This document shows positions 23,000 through 34,800 of a stretch of 64,000 nucleotides of DNA, piece by piece. A program made the position numbers and the translations under genes. Position 1 is the first letter of the stretch, and the number at the start of each line of letters is the position of its first letter. The notes beneath the pieces are model-generated. The model saw nothing but the letters and a program-made list of their open reading frames with translations, ran no database searches and was not told the DNA's origin. This DNA comes from Spongilla lacustris (taxonomy: Eukaryota; Porifera; Demospongiae; Spongillida; Spongillidae), in the NCBI GenBank assembly GCA_949361645.1, contig OX442420.1, forward strand, positions 4,075,882 through 4,139,881, read 5' to 3'.

Positions 23000-23602
23000 A
23001 ATTTTGTCGGCTCGGACAGGGGTGGGCTTGCAAATGAATTCAATATGGTAAACCGTTGTCTATATATGGAGTTTTATACTAATACATGTGGTGATGGCAA
23101 GTTCTTACAGTAAGTGTTTTAATAAGTACATGTAGGCATTGAACTTATAGTGCACTCGGATCCGTACAGTACTGACCCCATGTACGCGGTTGACCGGCCA
23201 CCGGCCCTCTGCTGGACCAATCATGCAAGTATACATGTATACATGTATATTATTGCTGCAAATAAATAATGTAAAAAAAAATGCGTGCATGCATCATTCC
23301 GTGGTCGTTAACTTTTTTTTTAAACACTCATTTTGTATGTTGCTTCAAATTTTTTTAAATCACAGAGATAATATAACACTATGTGAAGAGCACATTAAAC
23401 CTCTCTTAAATCGCACGTAACTTTTGCAACATATAACATATCAGGATGGAGGTTTCACTAAAGGCAGGCTAGTAGATGCCCGTTCGAATTATTCACTATG
23501 CAAGCAGATAGCTCATTTTTGCTGCATAACTTTAATAATAACAAGGGAAATACATTATGTTAATAATGCATACATTGCTATTATTAAAACATTAATGGTT
23601 CT

Positions 23603-23697
23603 GTTGGGCGCCATTTGTGAATTTGAACAATTTATAAAATGCGCTGCGCAATTTATGAATTCATAATCTGCGCAACAATTTATAAATTGCGCATCCT
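23603..23697 (+). repeat. Left terminal inverted repeat of the Ginger-like element
   Basis: The repeat reads TGTTGGGCGCCATTTGTGAA at its outer end. It pairs with the reverse complement of about 27257-27357 over roughly 95 bases with small gaps. The motif GCGCTGCGCAATTT is shared by both arms. Confidence 0.85.
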
Positions 23698-23719
23698 GAT
23701 CCTGTATGCATAGTTCCAC

Positions 23720-24260
23720 GTGGCGAAGTGTGAAAGTTGTCAGATGTCAAAAGAAGAGCACAAAAGGTTGTTTGAAACGTTTTGTAAAGAGAGGTACTGT
23801 AATAAAGGAAGTAGCAAAACGGTCACCGCGAGGAGAAAGCGAGAAGGATACGACAAGCAATCAAAGGAGAACAAGATGGTAGAGTCACGGCATCATTTAA
23901 GCACTGGGTCAACATAACTAAACAATTTCAGCTACTTAGCTATCCGGAGTTACAATTGGCTGATGTTCTCTGTCTACCAGCAAAAGTAGAGGTGAATACT
24001 ATGCACACGCGTTATGTGATGTTACGAGATACACTTCAGTTCATTCATTTGTATTCTACATGTATATAAATGTATGGTTGGTTCATTTGGGTTTTTGTTT
24101 CCACTATATGCAGAATTAAAACGACACAACCATGTTTGGTTGCTACCGTACGTGTCGTTGCCACAGTTGAGAAATTTTATGATATCTTGGAGCGTATACA
24201 CTCATTGGAGAACGGACATGTCGGCTATAAGAAAACACTTGAAGTAAAGCATCCCTGAAC
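23720..24260 (+). pseudogene. N-terminal region of the Ginger-like protein
   Basis: Two overlapping frames together give a basic N-terminal stretch (MAKCESCQMSKEEHKRLFET) followed in the next frame by SYPELQLADVLCLPAKVEV and MHTRYVMLRDTLQF. Then comes VEKFYDILERIHSLENGHVG, which precedes the H2C2 zinc-binding module. The frame changes near 23900 and again near 24065, so splicing or decay must be assumed. No known domain is assigned to the first part. Confidence 0.5.
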
Positions 24261-24299
24261 ATGTTAAATTGGTATATCAACATGTCATTCAATTGCAGG

Positions 24300-25111
24300 T
24301 TCAGAGATTCTACGAATGTCTACCTAAGGAGGCTGTCCAATATATTTGCAACACGTGTGCCATCTATCAGCTAAAGCAGCCTCAAAACAGCACTGCTCCG
24401 CTAAAGGCAATACTTGCATCTGGATTCCTGACTCGTTGTCAAGTAAGGCATAGTAATATATAAGGGTTGTTTTAATGCATAATGTGAATACTATATGCAG
24501 ATTGACCTCATTGATATGTGGCATATGCCAGATGACTCATACAACTACATCGCACACTACATAGATCACTGGTCCAAGTTTCATGTCATGTGGCCTTTGA
24601 TGAGGAAATCTGCAGTAGAGGTTGCTGTTGGGCCGCTTGCAACAAAAGTGTTCCCATATTTGGGGCTTCCCAAGATACTGCAGTCAGATAATGGCAGGGA
24701 ATTTGTCAATGAAATTGTCAAAGAAACATTGACATTATGGCCAGGTCAAGTTGTCATCATAAATGGACATCCTCGCCATTCTCAATCGCAAGGATTGGTG
24801 CAAAAGGGTAACCACTGTGTGGAGATGCAGATTCAAGCTATGAAAAAGGAATGGGGAGGCACAGGAAATGTTCCATGGACTGATTGGTTGCCACAAATTC
24901 AATGTATGTTAGTAATGGTTGTAAGAAAAATTTAATATTGACCATTTCCTTACACATTCAGATAACTTAAACACACAACTATGCCGCACCCTGAAGAAAA
25001 GTCCATATGAAGTGGTTTTTGGTCAGCCTCCCCGAACAACACCATTTGCAGAACTTCATAAAGGAAAGGGATCATATATTATGGAGGAAGAAGTGGCTAA
25101 TGTGACAAATG
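24300..25111 (+). pseudogene. Integrase (H2C2 zinc module + rve core) of the Ginger-like element
   Basis: Exon 1 (about 24300-24440) holds the zinc-binding Cys pair in YICNTCAIYQLKQP. A short intron (GTAAGG...GCAG) leads to exon 2 (24501-24910), the rve core. The first catalytic Asp is in IDLIDMW, the second in LQSDNGREFVN, and the expected Glu is Gln in QSQGLVQKGN. Exon 3 (24961-25111) continues with CRTLKKSPYEVVFGQPP, the usual region after the core. Acceptors and donors are present at all junctions. The Glu-to-Gln change would abolish DDE chemistry. Confidence 0.8.
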
Positions 25112-25177
25112 GTAAGTACAATGGGCTATTGCATTACTTATTTTTACACCCCTATGAATGACAATAATTGAACAACA

Positions 25178-25193
25178 CCCCCCCCCCCCCCCC
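25178..25193. repeat. Poly-C tract in the Ginger-like element
   Basis: Sixteen C in a row lie in an apparent intron between the integrase exon and the Ser/Pro-rich region. Confidence 0.95.
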
Positions 25194-25259
25194 AGGTGTA
25201 GGGTTAAATATTGGAATAAGCAATGGGTATACTGAATACTTTTCCATCATGTTCTCTAG

Positions 25260-25870
25260 ATGTGGACAATGTATCTCCTTCAGAGAATCCAAATCATGCA
25301 TATATCACCTGTTGCCAAACACATCATTGATCCCTAAAACATTGAACAGATCTAGCAACTCTGTGAACAGTCGTACTTCTGTGGCAGTATTTACAGTTCA
25401 ATCTCCAACCCATAATTTAGCGTCTCCTGTTCAGTCACCATCTCATACTCCTTCAATCACCTCTCCTGTTAAACCAACAATCCATACCCGTTCATCAGTG
25501 TCTCCTGTTCAGTCACCATCTCACACTCGTTCAGTCACCTCTTCTGTTAAGCCATCAACTTGTTCTCATTCATCAGTGTCTCCTGTTTGTAAAAATACCA
25601 GTAGCTCATGTAAACCTCTACTGGCAACTGATTCAGCTCTCACTACCAGCAATCGCCATGTAAACGTACGAGAGGCAGCTGATAAAGAGTATCGCAAAAA
25701 TGTCGAAATGATGAAGACCCAGTATGCCAAGCGTAAGCAACATCAATGCAATACCTATTGCACTGGAGATAGTGTTACAGTGCAGGTACCAACAAATGAA
25801 TGATCATCAACTGATATGCCACGTTTGCTGTGCTATGTTGCAGAAGTTAGACATGATCTTTATCAACTAC
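25260..25870 (+). pseudogene. Ser/Pro/Thr-rich linker region of the Ginger-like protein
   Basis: The frame has imperfect internal repeats of the type SVSPVQSPSHT over about 70 residues. It then gives REAADKEYRKNVEMMKTQYA, a basic helix seen after the integrase in such elements. A TGA at 25801 interrupts the frame, after which similar coding sequence (SSTDMPRLLCYVAEVRHDLY) continues without a frame change. This supports simple nonsense decay. Confidence 0.55.
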
Positions 25871-26016
25871 AGTAAGTTACACATGTGTATGTAACTTTCT
25901 AGAAGGGCATGGGTAGAGTCGAACTGCATTTAATACTTTGGGTTAGATGCATGTGGGGTGCAGTGTTATAAATGTTATTACTTAGCCCCATAGGATTTAT
26001 GATGTATTTATTTTTA

Positions 26017-27070
26017 GGAGTGAACATGGTATCCTATCTAACTGGTATCCAAGTGGCGAGTTAATGCCATTCAAGGGGTCTGTATCATTTTCATATATAA
26101 AGGACCATTCCAAATTGCCTACAATAACACTTAGAGACGCTGCTCAGACAGGAAGGGATAAATTGAAATGTATCTGCAAGAAAGGATGCAAAGATAAGCA
26201 TTGTGCATGTAGAGCCGCTGGATTTAATTGCAGCAGTCATTGCCACCCTAAATCCATATCATGTGCCAATCAAATGGAGTCAGACTGCGAAATAACTGAT
26301 GTTATAAAACTTGAAAAATCTATTAAGATAAAGGCCAACCAAAATGAAGCAAAAGGTGGAAGGGTTCTTGCAAAGAAAGCTACAACTACATCTGCTGAAA
26401 AACTAGATAAAGCTATCTAAGAAGGTAAATGGTTAGGAGATATCCACATAAATGCTGCTTTAAAAATGATTAAGAGCCAGTTCCCATCTTTGGCAGGATT
26501 GTACGACTGTTTATTAGGCTAGAATCTGTCCTATCCAGTGACTAATGACGCATTCATTCAAATGTTTCATGTTGATGGAAATCACAGGATTGCAGTCGAA
26601 CACATATCATCTGATTGTGTCAACATTTACGACAGTGTATACTGTTCTGTATCTACTGACACAAAAATACAAATAGCTTCCTTGCTTCACGTTGGTAATC
26701 AAAGAATAACATTGAAAATCCATAAGGTTCAATTTCAAGACAGAGATTCTGACTGTGGTGTGTACTCTATAGCATTTGCTACTGATTTGGCATATGGCAA
26801 CAACCCAGCTAGTCGTGAATACGAACAAACAAAGTTAAGGTCATATTTTCTTGAATGCTTGTCTACAAAACAGATAGTACCATTTCCATCAAAGTCGCCA
26901 GGGAGGCCCAAAACAGAGTACATATATGTATTCTGTATATGTCGCATGCTAGCTGAAACAGATAAACACATGGCCCAATGTACCAAATGCTAAGAGTGGT
27001 ATCACAAGTCATTTACAGATTCAAATTGTGACTGGAAATGTAGCATGTGTGTCAAAGGATGAACTGATAA
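26017..27070 (+). pseudogene. CXC cluster, Ulp1 protease and PHD finger of the Ginger-like protein
   Basis: The exon starts after TTTTTAG and reads ILSNWYPSGELMPFKGS. A tesmin-type Cys cluster follows (CICKKGCKDKHCACRAAGFN). The Ulp1-like domain has a His in NHRIAVEH, an Asp in VNIYDSVY, and the Gln/Cys pair in VQFQDRDSDCGVYSIAFATD. Last is a PHD finger starting YVFCICRMLAETDKHM. Stops lie at about 26418 (TAA), 26521 (TAG) and 26991 (TAA, inside the PHD finger), but the frame is otherwise preserved. The protease triad is complete, so the stops rather than active-site loss disable it. Confidence 0.75.
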
Positions 27071-27256
27071 ATGTACAGTATGAGTCATACAAGTGTTTTT
27101 CATGCCGAAATTAATGTTGCCCCCTTGTATATATAATACCATGTATGCTGTCATGCCATTTATTAAGACTGAAACTGATGAGATTGTTTGGTACAAGGTA
27201 GCTATACAATTCACAAATTGCGCAACTTAAATACCGTTGCACAATTTATAAACAGA

Positions 27257-27357
27257 CCGTGAGTAGTAGTAATTTATAAATTGTTGCGCAAATTGCAAAT
27301 TCACAAATTGCGCAGCGCAATTTATAAATTGCGCAAATTCACAATTTGCGCCCAACA
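27257..27357 (-). repeat. Right terminal inverted repeat of the Ginger-like element
   Basis: The end reads GCGCCCAACA on the plus strand, the complement of the left outer end. Additional TTTATAAATT-type subrepeats extend inward to about 27205. Confidence 0.85.
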
Positions 27358-27757
27358 GTGCTTCATTTTACACTTCGAGTATGAGGAATAAAATTGAACA
27401 TGCGCATACTAAACACACTACATGACGGCCTACCGAATTCCGGGCGAAAAAAGCAGTATCTTCGCATCGATAGATTTTTATGTAATTTTGTACAATACAA
27501 GGTTTTACACTACAATGAATGTCTAAACACCTTTCAAAGATGTCCGCTATCCCGATCAAGGTGTTTTGGCACGGTACTTTTTCGAATAGTTAATGAAATG
27601 TGGCAAAGTAAGTTTTTTTTTTAAAATTGAAATCTACACAGGAGGATGAAAACGAACCTTCTAACTATGATGCAAAGCAAAGAACTTCCATCCCGTAACC
27701 CTACGCGAAGCAAGTTTGGATCTCAAAAGTGTTAATAATAATGTGGATACCTACCTA

Positions 27758-27815
27758 CTCATTAGAATCCCAACCCTGCACGCAGACAACTTGCAAATGT
27801 AGCTGCTACATGTAA
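27758..27815. repeat. Scrap of GST intron sequence
   Basis: This stretch (ATTAGAATCCCAACC ... GCTGCTACATGTAA) matches the intron sequence at 30561-30619 and around 21785-21990. It points to a third, mostly lost piece of the duplicated region. The surrounding 27.4-28.5 kb shows no coding sequence I can support. Confidence 0.65.
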
Positions 27816-28535
27816 GTATACAGTACATAAATGGGTTCGAGGTCAAGCGAAAAAGGCTAGTATAAAATTAATTTTTATTATTATAAAAATGCATCACATG
27901 CATGCAATCGCTATAACTTCCGAACGGTTAAGGCTATCTACATCCTATTTTCAAGATCTCATACTACACTATTTCTCTGTGGTCGAATACAGCTCCGTGC
28001 CAGTATTGCCACGTCCGATACCCCACCGGGTTCAAATCATCCTGCATATATATAACTTTCGGCAGGAGTAATCAAATCGCTTCAAATTCGGTTTGTAGGT
28101 TGAGAGGTCCCTTAGCTATTGGATTGTTCTGCTCGTTAATTTTTATGCACTCATTATTCGTGGCCGTTGCTTTCTTGGCATCATTTTATGCCACTAAAAA
28201 TCACACGAACCGATTTGTGCCAATGCGATCCTACACTTCAATGTTGCGTCCACACAAATCATGCTAAGTGCGATCTGAGCAGTCATTGAAGAGTTTGCAG
28301 TGTCAAGATGAAGAAAGGAAAGGGAAAAGTGAAGGCAGAGCGCGTACATGAGTGTGCTCTAAATGCATTCAGTCAATTTGCAAAGCCAAAAGGGCCTTTG
28401 GCACAGACATGATGAAATGACCTGCAAATGGGTGTCCCAAATACTTTCTACAGACCATGCTATCAATCAATGGAGCTTGCTGTACATATTAGGGTGATTG
28501 AACTCAAAATGACTGGTCTACTGAGATATATGGTT

Positions 28536-31480
28536 AGGTACCATGCATTTATTATCATCTAAAGCACTTGGCCACTGCTCAAGTAAGTACTCAGTTATAA
28601 CAGATCACGGTTTTCTTGGGGTTCGAGCAGTGAGCCTCTGTCTGGAGAAGTGGGCTAGGATTTGATGATGGCCTCATTTATGAAATATTGTCTATTTGTA
28701 TTTCTATGTTGATTGTATATGTGATTTAATAAAAGAAGTAATTAATTGTATATATGTATTTTGTTGCTATATTATGTTGTCAGTCTGTAGGGGTGTAAAA
28801 TTAAATAATTGAATAGCCCTATGTAAATGTATAATGATTGCCATGTAGAAAGAAAATCGCTGTAATCGATGAGCCTATAATTTCAAAATACTGAACACTC
28901 CCCCTAATGCAATACCAAAAACAAACACGATGCATCTACCAATGTGTGGACCACCATTGAACATGTAGTATACTGTTTTTAAATAACATTTCAATTCACT
29001 TGCTGTCATGTTTTGTATCATTATAGTCTGTCCCAAACGTTTGACTCAATGTATTATGTATTGGATTGTACATTTAGATAGGTAAAAAAGTAGAAATTAG
29101 TATTAATTTTATGTATCAGTATAATCATTGTTGGGAATTTTCTTTATGGTAAGCAATCACAGAACAGTGAGAAGCAATAAACCAAGTGATTTGAGCATGA
29201 CGGCTGATGAGCCTAAAGTAATCTGATTACATATGATACAATGCATTCAATGACAGTCATGCCGGTCAACAGAACATTGATTTTACATCCTGTAAACATA
29301 CGCTAGTGTTACTAATGTTACAGCATATCCCCCCTTGGTACATAGCAGGAGTCCTAACTCAGACCTTCAGTTCACCAAGTACAAATAGACAATGCTACCC
29401 TATATATTCAGTGCCATGCAGCACTGAGGCCATTGACAGGTCGTTCCATGAATTCACTTGACTCCCTGTAAATCTTGATGGGTGGTAGGGCCTAATTATG
29501 AAAGGGGTGAGAGGAGAGGAGAAATGCACCAGAGTGTTTACAAAGATTCATTGCATACCTCAAATCGATGCAGGAAGGCCTGGCAAGGGGCAGTACATTT
29601 TGGCACAAAAACATATGAAGCACTGAACAAGGTTACAAGTAGGTTAGGGAAGTCATCAAAAAGTGAGGACTCAAACAGACGATGCTGTTCTAGTCTTTCA
29701 TACAACAGAAAGTCAGGAAAGGTGATCTATAGGGAGAATGTGGGTGTGGCCAGAACAGACCAGTGTTGTGTCATCGCTACCTCATTCCCAACAAACCACG
29801 GCTTGTCTCCCAATAAATAGGAAAAACCTTGTATCCACTCCTTGGCAACTTTCAGATAGTCAGCCTTCAGTGACTCCTGCACAGTGTTGGGTTGATGTGC
29901 AAGAGGCATTGGTAGGATTGCAAAACGCGTGATGTGATGTGTATACATTTACGACTATTTCTGTATATGGTTGTGCAAATTTGTTTACCATTTGGGGGTT
30001 GTAGCACAATTGGACAAATAAATTTTTGAAATCCATGGCCTGTGAATCGTTTTTAAAATTTAAAGTATAGCATGAGCATGAAAACTGACTTCATTTTCAA
30101 GCATGTCAACTGCAATGATTTCTTTTTCTGTTTTTCCACCTGGCGATTCAATTATTATTTTAAAATGCAAACTACATGTTTTAGAAAATAGTAACTCACA
30201 AAGGCCATGCTTCCTGGCAATATAACGCATTATCTGGTAGTGCGGTCAATGTGTACATATAAATGTTGTGTATGTTGGAATGGCAGTGCTTACAGCATTG
30301 CTCTGCGTAATATTGATGTCTCCATCAATGAGGTATGGCAGCTGAAGAGGAGTATGAAAAAGAGCATAAAGGACTTTTCCCTATGGGGTGCACTCACATT
30401 GGGTATGGTCAAACCCAGGGAGAACTTCACCGATGTCCACTGGTCCTCATTGTAGTCAGGTGCTGGTGGTTAAAGACATCATACAGTAGTATATGAACTG
30501 CATTTTGGATTTGAAAGTAAGTATCTTTTCAAAGAGGATTACTCTCTCTTTAAAGGTCTCATTAGAATCCCAACCTGCACACAGGCAACTTTCAAATGTA
30601 GTAGGCTGCTACATGTAAAATTAATAAATAGTCAAACATATAGTAATTTGATTTCAGACTTCAGCAATGTCATCATATTAAACACTTATAAAATGCCTAT
30701 GAAAATTATTCAAGTTACTAAGTTGTGTGGAAACAGTGATATATATGTTATAAGAAGAGGTAAGGTTCCATATTGGAATAAGATGCTCGGGGATGGAGAT
30801 TTTGTGGACAAGGATAACCCCTGATGAAGTATGTCCTGCGTGAAGTTGCCATCTAGTGTAATGTTATCTATTACAGTGGATGTGGATGTGTAGAAATTTA
30901 AATGTCCCTCTGTCCAACTTAACTATAGATATTCAAATAAAATATATTCATAATTTATATGAAAGCCTAATTATAAGTGATCTACATGAGTATACCCCAG
31001 CTCCTGCTTCATTCTCCACTTTGAACACCTGTGCGATTAATTATGTGCACTGATTTATAATTACATGGAACAGTGTCTAGCACAATCACCCCTTGTGCGC
31101 AGTTTTTCAAGTTTTCAATTTTTTATTATTTTCTGTGAACTCAAAAGTTCCTCTATCAAATTATTCTTACAGTTACACATAAAAAATGGCGGCGACGGCC
31201 CTGGCACACTAGCTAGTTCCATTAACTCACGAGGTCCCTCCTCGTAGAATACATCCTCAAACTCCGTTCCCGTATACTTAAGCAGCAATCGTATTGGCTG
31301 TGCCAGCTGACAAGGAATGGAACAGGTCATATGCATGTGTCATACGATGATCCGCGTTTATATGTCGCACGTTCGCGTGTATATACTTACACCCCGGATC
31401 TTCCAGTAACCAAGTTTCAACGGCATTTGTCGGCTCGGACAGGGGTGGATTCAATTTGGTAAACCGTTGTCTATATATGG
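28536..31480. repeat. Segmental duplication, copy 2 (contains GST gene 2)
   Basis: Direct repeat of about 19408-23050. Copy 2 lacks the CACTR-ended MITE. Its intron between exons 2 and 3 is also shorter: about 200 bases present near 22560-22770 are missing near 31180. Confidence 0.9.
29408..31426 (-). CDS. Glutathione S-transferase, mu-like, copy 2
   Basis: Same eleven-exon architecture as the gene at 20597-22999: 31426-31391, 31306-31231, 30462-30398, 30341-30294, 30233-30200, 30139-30090, 30039-29989, 29876-29781, 29726-29637, 29579-29559 and 29491-29408. All exon lengths are identical, giving 216 residues. I see five replacements relative to copy 1: V-I in exon 6, D-K in exon 7, D-E in exon 9, M-I and I-L in exon 11. 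Several synonymous changes occur in other exons. The donor after exon 9 differs (GTAACC here, GTGAGA in copy 1). The start codon lies 439 bases from the divergent Rab gene. Confidence 0.93.
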
Positions 31481-31724
31481 AGTTGTTATTTTTCACTAGC
31501 AACCGCAATCCGGATCGTTCCGGATTGGGGGTGATGCATGCACGTATATTATAGGATCAATTATTTTAGAGAGTTGAATAACTGTAATACATGCTATGTA
31601 TATTCGTCAAGGAAGGTTACGATGCGTAGGAATACAGACAAATTCAGACAAGTAGGACTCCTATTGTGTACTCAAAGTTAAATCGTAAAGGTACTATTAT
31701 AAACTATGCCGCTTCTCTCTCCGG

Positions 31725-31747
31725 AAAAAAAAAAAAAAAAAAAAAAA
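31725..31747. repeat. Poly-A tract upstream of the Rab gene
   Basis: About 23 A in a row lie between the divergent GST copy 2 and the Rab11-like gene. It could be a retroposed tail, but no attached element was recognised. Confidence 0.9.
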
Positions 31748-31865
31748 TCCAGTTAACAGAATGATTCGATCTGCTACGAAAAGTGTACCTAAAAGCGGAG
31801 ATTTAGAGAAGTATTCATATGAGTGGCAGCTGTTCGGTGCTTTGAATTGATAGGAAGGTGGAACA

Positions 31866-34800
31866 ATGGATACCGAAGTAGGTGATAATATTTATCAGTT
31901 AAGGTTAATTTGGATTGAAGGCAATCAGGAAGGCGGAGGGTTTCACAATGAATACTGGTCTGACGGGTTACGTCCTCGATATAGCCGCTTTTCATTTCTT
32001 ATAATGAGGCTACTGAAATTATCATTCAAAACAGCTGTGTTTACAAGTTCACTGTTTTCATGTGCACTGTGTAACATAAGCGTTAAAGAATAGAAACTCA
32101 ATTACATCTACTTGCATTTGCATATGAAATGCAAGGCCAACAGTTTGAGTGTATGAATGCCTCATAGTTCAATGAAAGCACAATGCTGGTTACTACTGTA
32201 GTGCATGAACAGAAGTACAGTAGACTGCTGTCAGTTGCTCTGTTGTGGACCCTGACATTTGGCTTGCTGTGCGCTGTACAAATAGGCATAAGCACATGGC
32301 TAAAACAGGCACAAGCAAGATGTATTGCATTCAGTTGTTGCTGCGTACATGACTGAAGACAGCATTTTGCTCGCATTCAGAACAAATCCAAGTGTTTTAT
32401 TTAATCATTCTATCCTTGATGCACGTAAATAAAGAACCATGACTAAATGCTAAAATTTTAACCCCTGCAATATTGCTGTATTGTTCCCAAAATAAATATT
32501 TAATTAATATGATATGCTGGAGAAAGATGTGTCTGTAACTTTGTTGCTTACTTCTCAGCCACACTATATTAATATTATGTTGTTGTGTGCTTGGGATGTG
32601 CATTTATAAGGCAATGCTTTTATTGAGCTGTTTGGTTGGATCTTGCAGACTGTGATCCCAGGGTGGGCTAATCTTCAAGATGTTATTATACATGTATACC
32701 TGTATATTGCTATTGTCTGAATAAAATGCAAATTGTTTGACCTAAGCCCAGAATTAGATTGAATGGTTTGAAAAAAAAAAATAGTATCGTTATTATATAT
32801 AGGACAGCTTTCATGTAGATTAGACATGAAATGATTAGCACATAAGGTGCGCTGTGAATGTATGTGGCCATAGTGATACAATGGAAACTGAAATTTCCTT
32901 ATGTAGGTTACTGCTTGTGTCTCAAGTACCAATGCAGAAGATTATGACTTTGTTTTTAAAAGTGAGATTTTTTTATTTTTAAAAATAAATACCTGGTATG
33001 ACAAGACTATGCACGTGTTAATGCACATCTTCTAAGAATACTTTGTGATACTGGTGAAGCTAGCAAATTGCGATGTTAGTAACTCCTTTATGGATATTCA
33101 AGCAATGACAAGCAAAACTTGACTTGCATCACATGCAACATTTATGTACTGAATGGAGCCTCTTCCTGCGCTGTCTGGTATTCATTCATTTTGTACTTCC
33201 TATTCAAGTTGTTCTTCTTGGAGATTCTGCTGTTGGAAAGTCAAACCTGCTGTTGAGGTTTACAAAGGATGAATTCAATGAACAGTCAGAGACAACCATT
33301 GGTGTTCAGTTCACCTCATCTGTAATCAGGGTGGGAAAGAAACACATCAAGGTTCAGATCTGGGACACTGGTAAATATGCATTATCTTTATACATGTATG
33401 TATGTAATTGATTTTTCATGTTATATCTGGGGGCTTTGCATTGATCACTTTTAATGTGCAGCAGTTAAATATTTTACTAACTGGAGATTCTATCAGTTAC
33501 ATATTTCTGTGTTTTTAATGCAAAATACAGCTTCATTGTAATTCAGTTAGTGGTAAAAATTATTTATACTACTGTAAAAATACGTCAAATAGAATTATGT
33601 AGTTGATTTTTAAAAGGGCTGACCATTGGTGAGATTGAGGCATGAATCAATGTGCACACAAAGATCTGCACATGCATGCATTACTCAAGAAACTCCAACT
33701 TTGTCACTGAGTACTGAACTGCACAGGTCTTGAATTGTTTGTAGTGGAGCAATAATTTCAACTATTAATAGTCTGATAGGATGCTGTATGTCTGTAGTGC
33801 ATGCTATTCTCATGGCTACATGCAGGTGTAGTATATTTGCTGTATCATGTACTTGTACATGTATAACATTAACTGTGAGTAGCAGGTGTAAGGGCATGCA
33901 CTAAGGAAGTAATGCTTCTTCTGTATCCATTGCATTATCACTGGCATGGGCATGTGTGTGACAATAAATGCATGAATTTAGATGAACAGGGAAGGACATG
34001 ACTCACAATTAGAATGTATTCTTTAATAATTTTGTATGTTTTAGTGAATTTTTTTTTGCTATATTGAAATATATTAACTTTGCTCGATCTTTTTCTGAAA
34101 ATGTAAACTTAGAAAACAAAGCACCCAATACCATGCACGTGTAGCTAAAATATGGAGGCTTGCAACCCAGAGTGGAAATAGAGTTGCCCCTTTGGATGAA
34201 AATAAAAATATGCAGTCTATGAAATACAATGTGGTGCATACTGTACAAGTATTGATGCAACAAACCCCATCGGCACACATTTATCAATCACTGTTATCCT
34301 AAAAGAAAGCAGTCTGTTTATGATGGTGCAGTTTAAGGCATTTTTATAATCGATGCATGAGTTGAGCAACATCTGTACAACTTTTACACAACACATGCAT
34401 TTGCTTCCCTCTAGCTGGTCAGGAGAGGTACAGGGCCATCACTCCATCGTAAGTCTTTTGATAGATTGTCATTGATCAAGCATTAATGTGTTACACCAAA
34501 AATGAGCTATGCAACTGGCCGAAAATGATGGCAAAGAGTTTAAGGAGATTAGATGATTTACTGTGTAGTTAGGAAAATGTGTACTTGAAAGTACTACTGC
34601 AGATGAAACTCTGTCTGTATATAACTTTAAAATCAACAGTACTGAGCCCTGAAGGTCCCAATAGGTTTAAGTTATTGGGCTGTTTAATAGTATGCACAGG
34701 TTTGTCATATTCACTTTATATGGAAAAATTTGAACTTCACATTTGAATAATGCGCATTAAATATTTTGTGCTTTATTTCTTCCGTTAACACTTATCTACA

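Larger units (their letters stand above)
19408..23050. repeat. Segmental duplication, copy 1 (contains GST gene 1)
   Basis: This block is repeated in direct orientation at about 28536-31480. Similarity covers the 3' flank (near ACGGTTTTCTTGGGGTTTGAG), all introns and exons of the GST gene, and the sequence just past its start codon. Differences include several short insertions in copy 1: about 21817-21976, and a stretch near 20220-20300. A small related scrap (GGGCTAGGATTTGATGATGG type) also appears near 38709. Confidence 0.9.
23603..27357 (+). mobile_element. Ginger-like DNA transposon (integrase + CXC + Ulp1 + PHD), inactive
   Basis: The element is bounded by inverted repeats starting TGTTGGGCGC. 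The left repeat runs about 23603-23697 and the right about 27257-27357. Both contain palindromic AATTTATAAATT words. Flanking tetramers are GTTC and GTGC, compatible with a decayed 4-base target duplication. The cargo is a multi-domain protein in several exons. TGT...ACA ends plus an rve integrase with Ulp1 and PHD domains match what I know of Ginger transposons. KRBA2-like genes share the integrase. In-frame stops and a lost catalytic Glu indicate it is dead. Confidence 0.85.

Noticed and set aside
27950..28045. tRNA or tRNA-derived SINE suggested by GGGTTCAAATC
   Set aside because: Only a B-box-like word is present; no A box, cloverleaf or amino-acceptor stem could be drawn.
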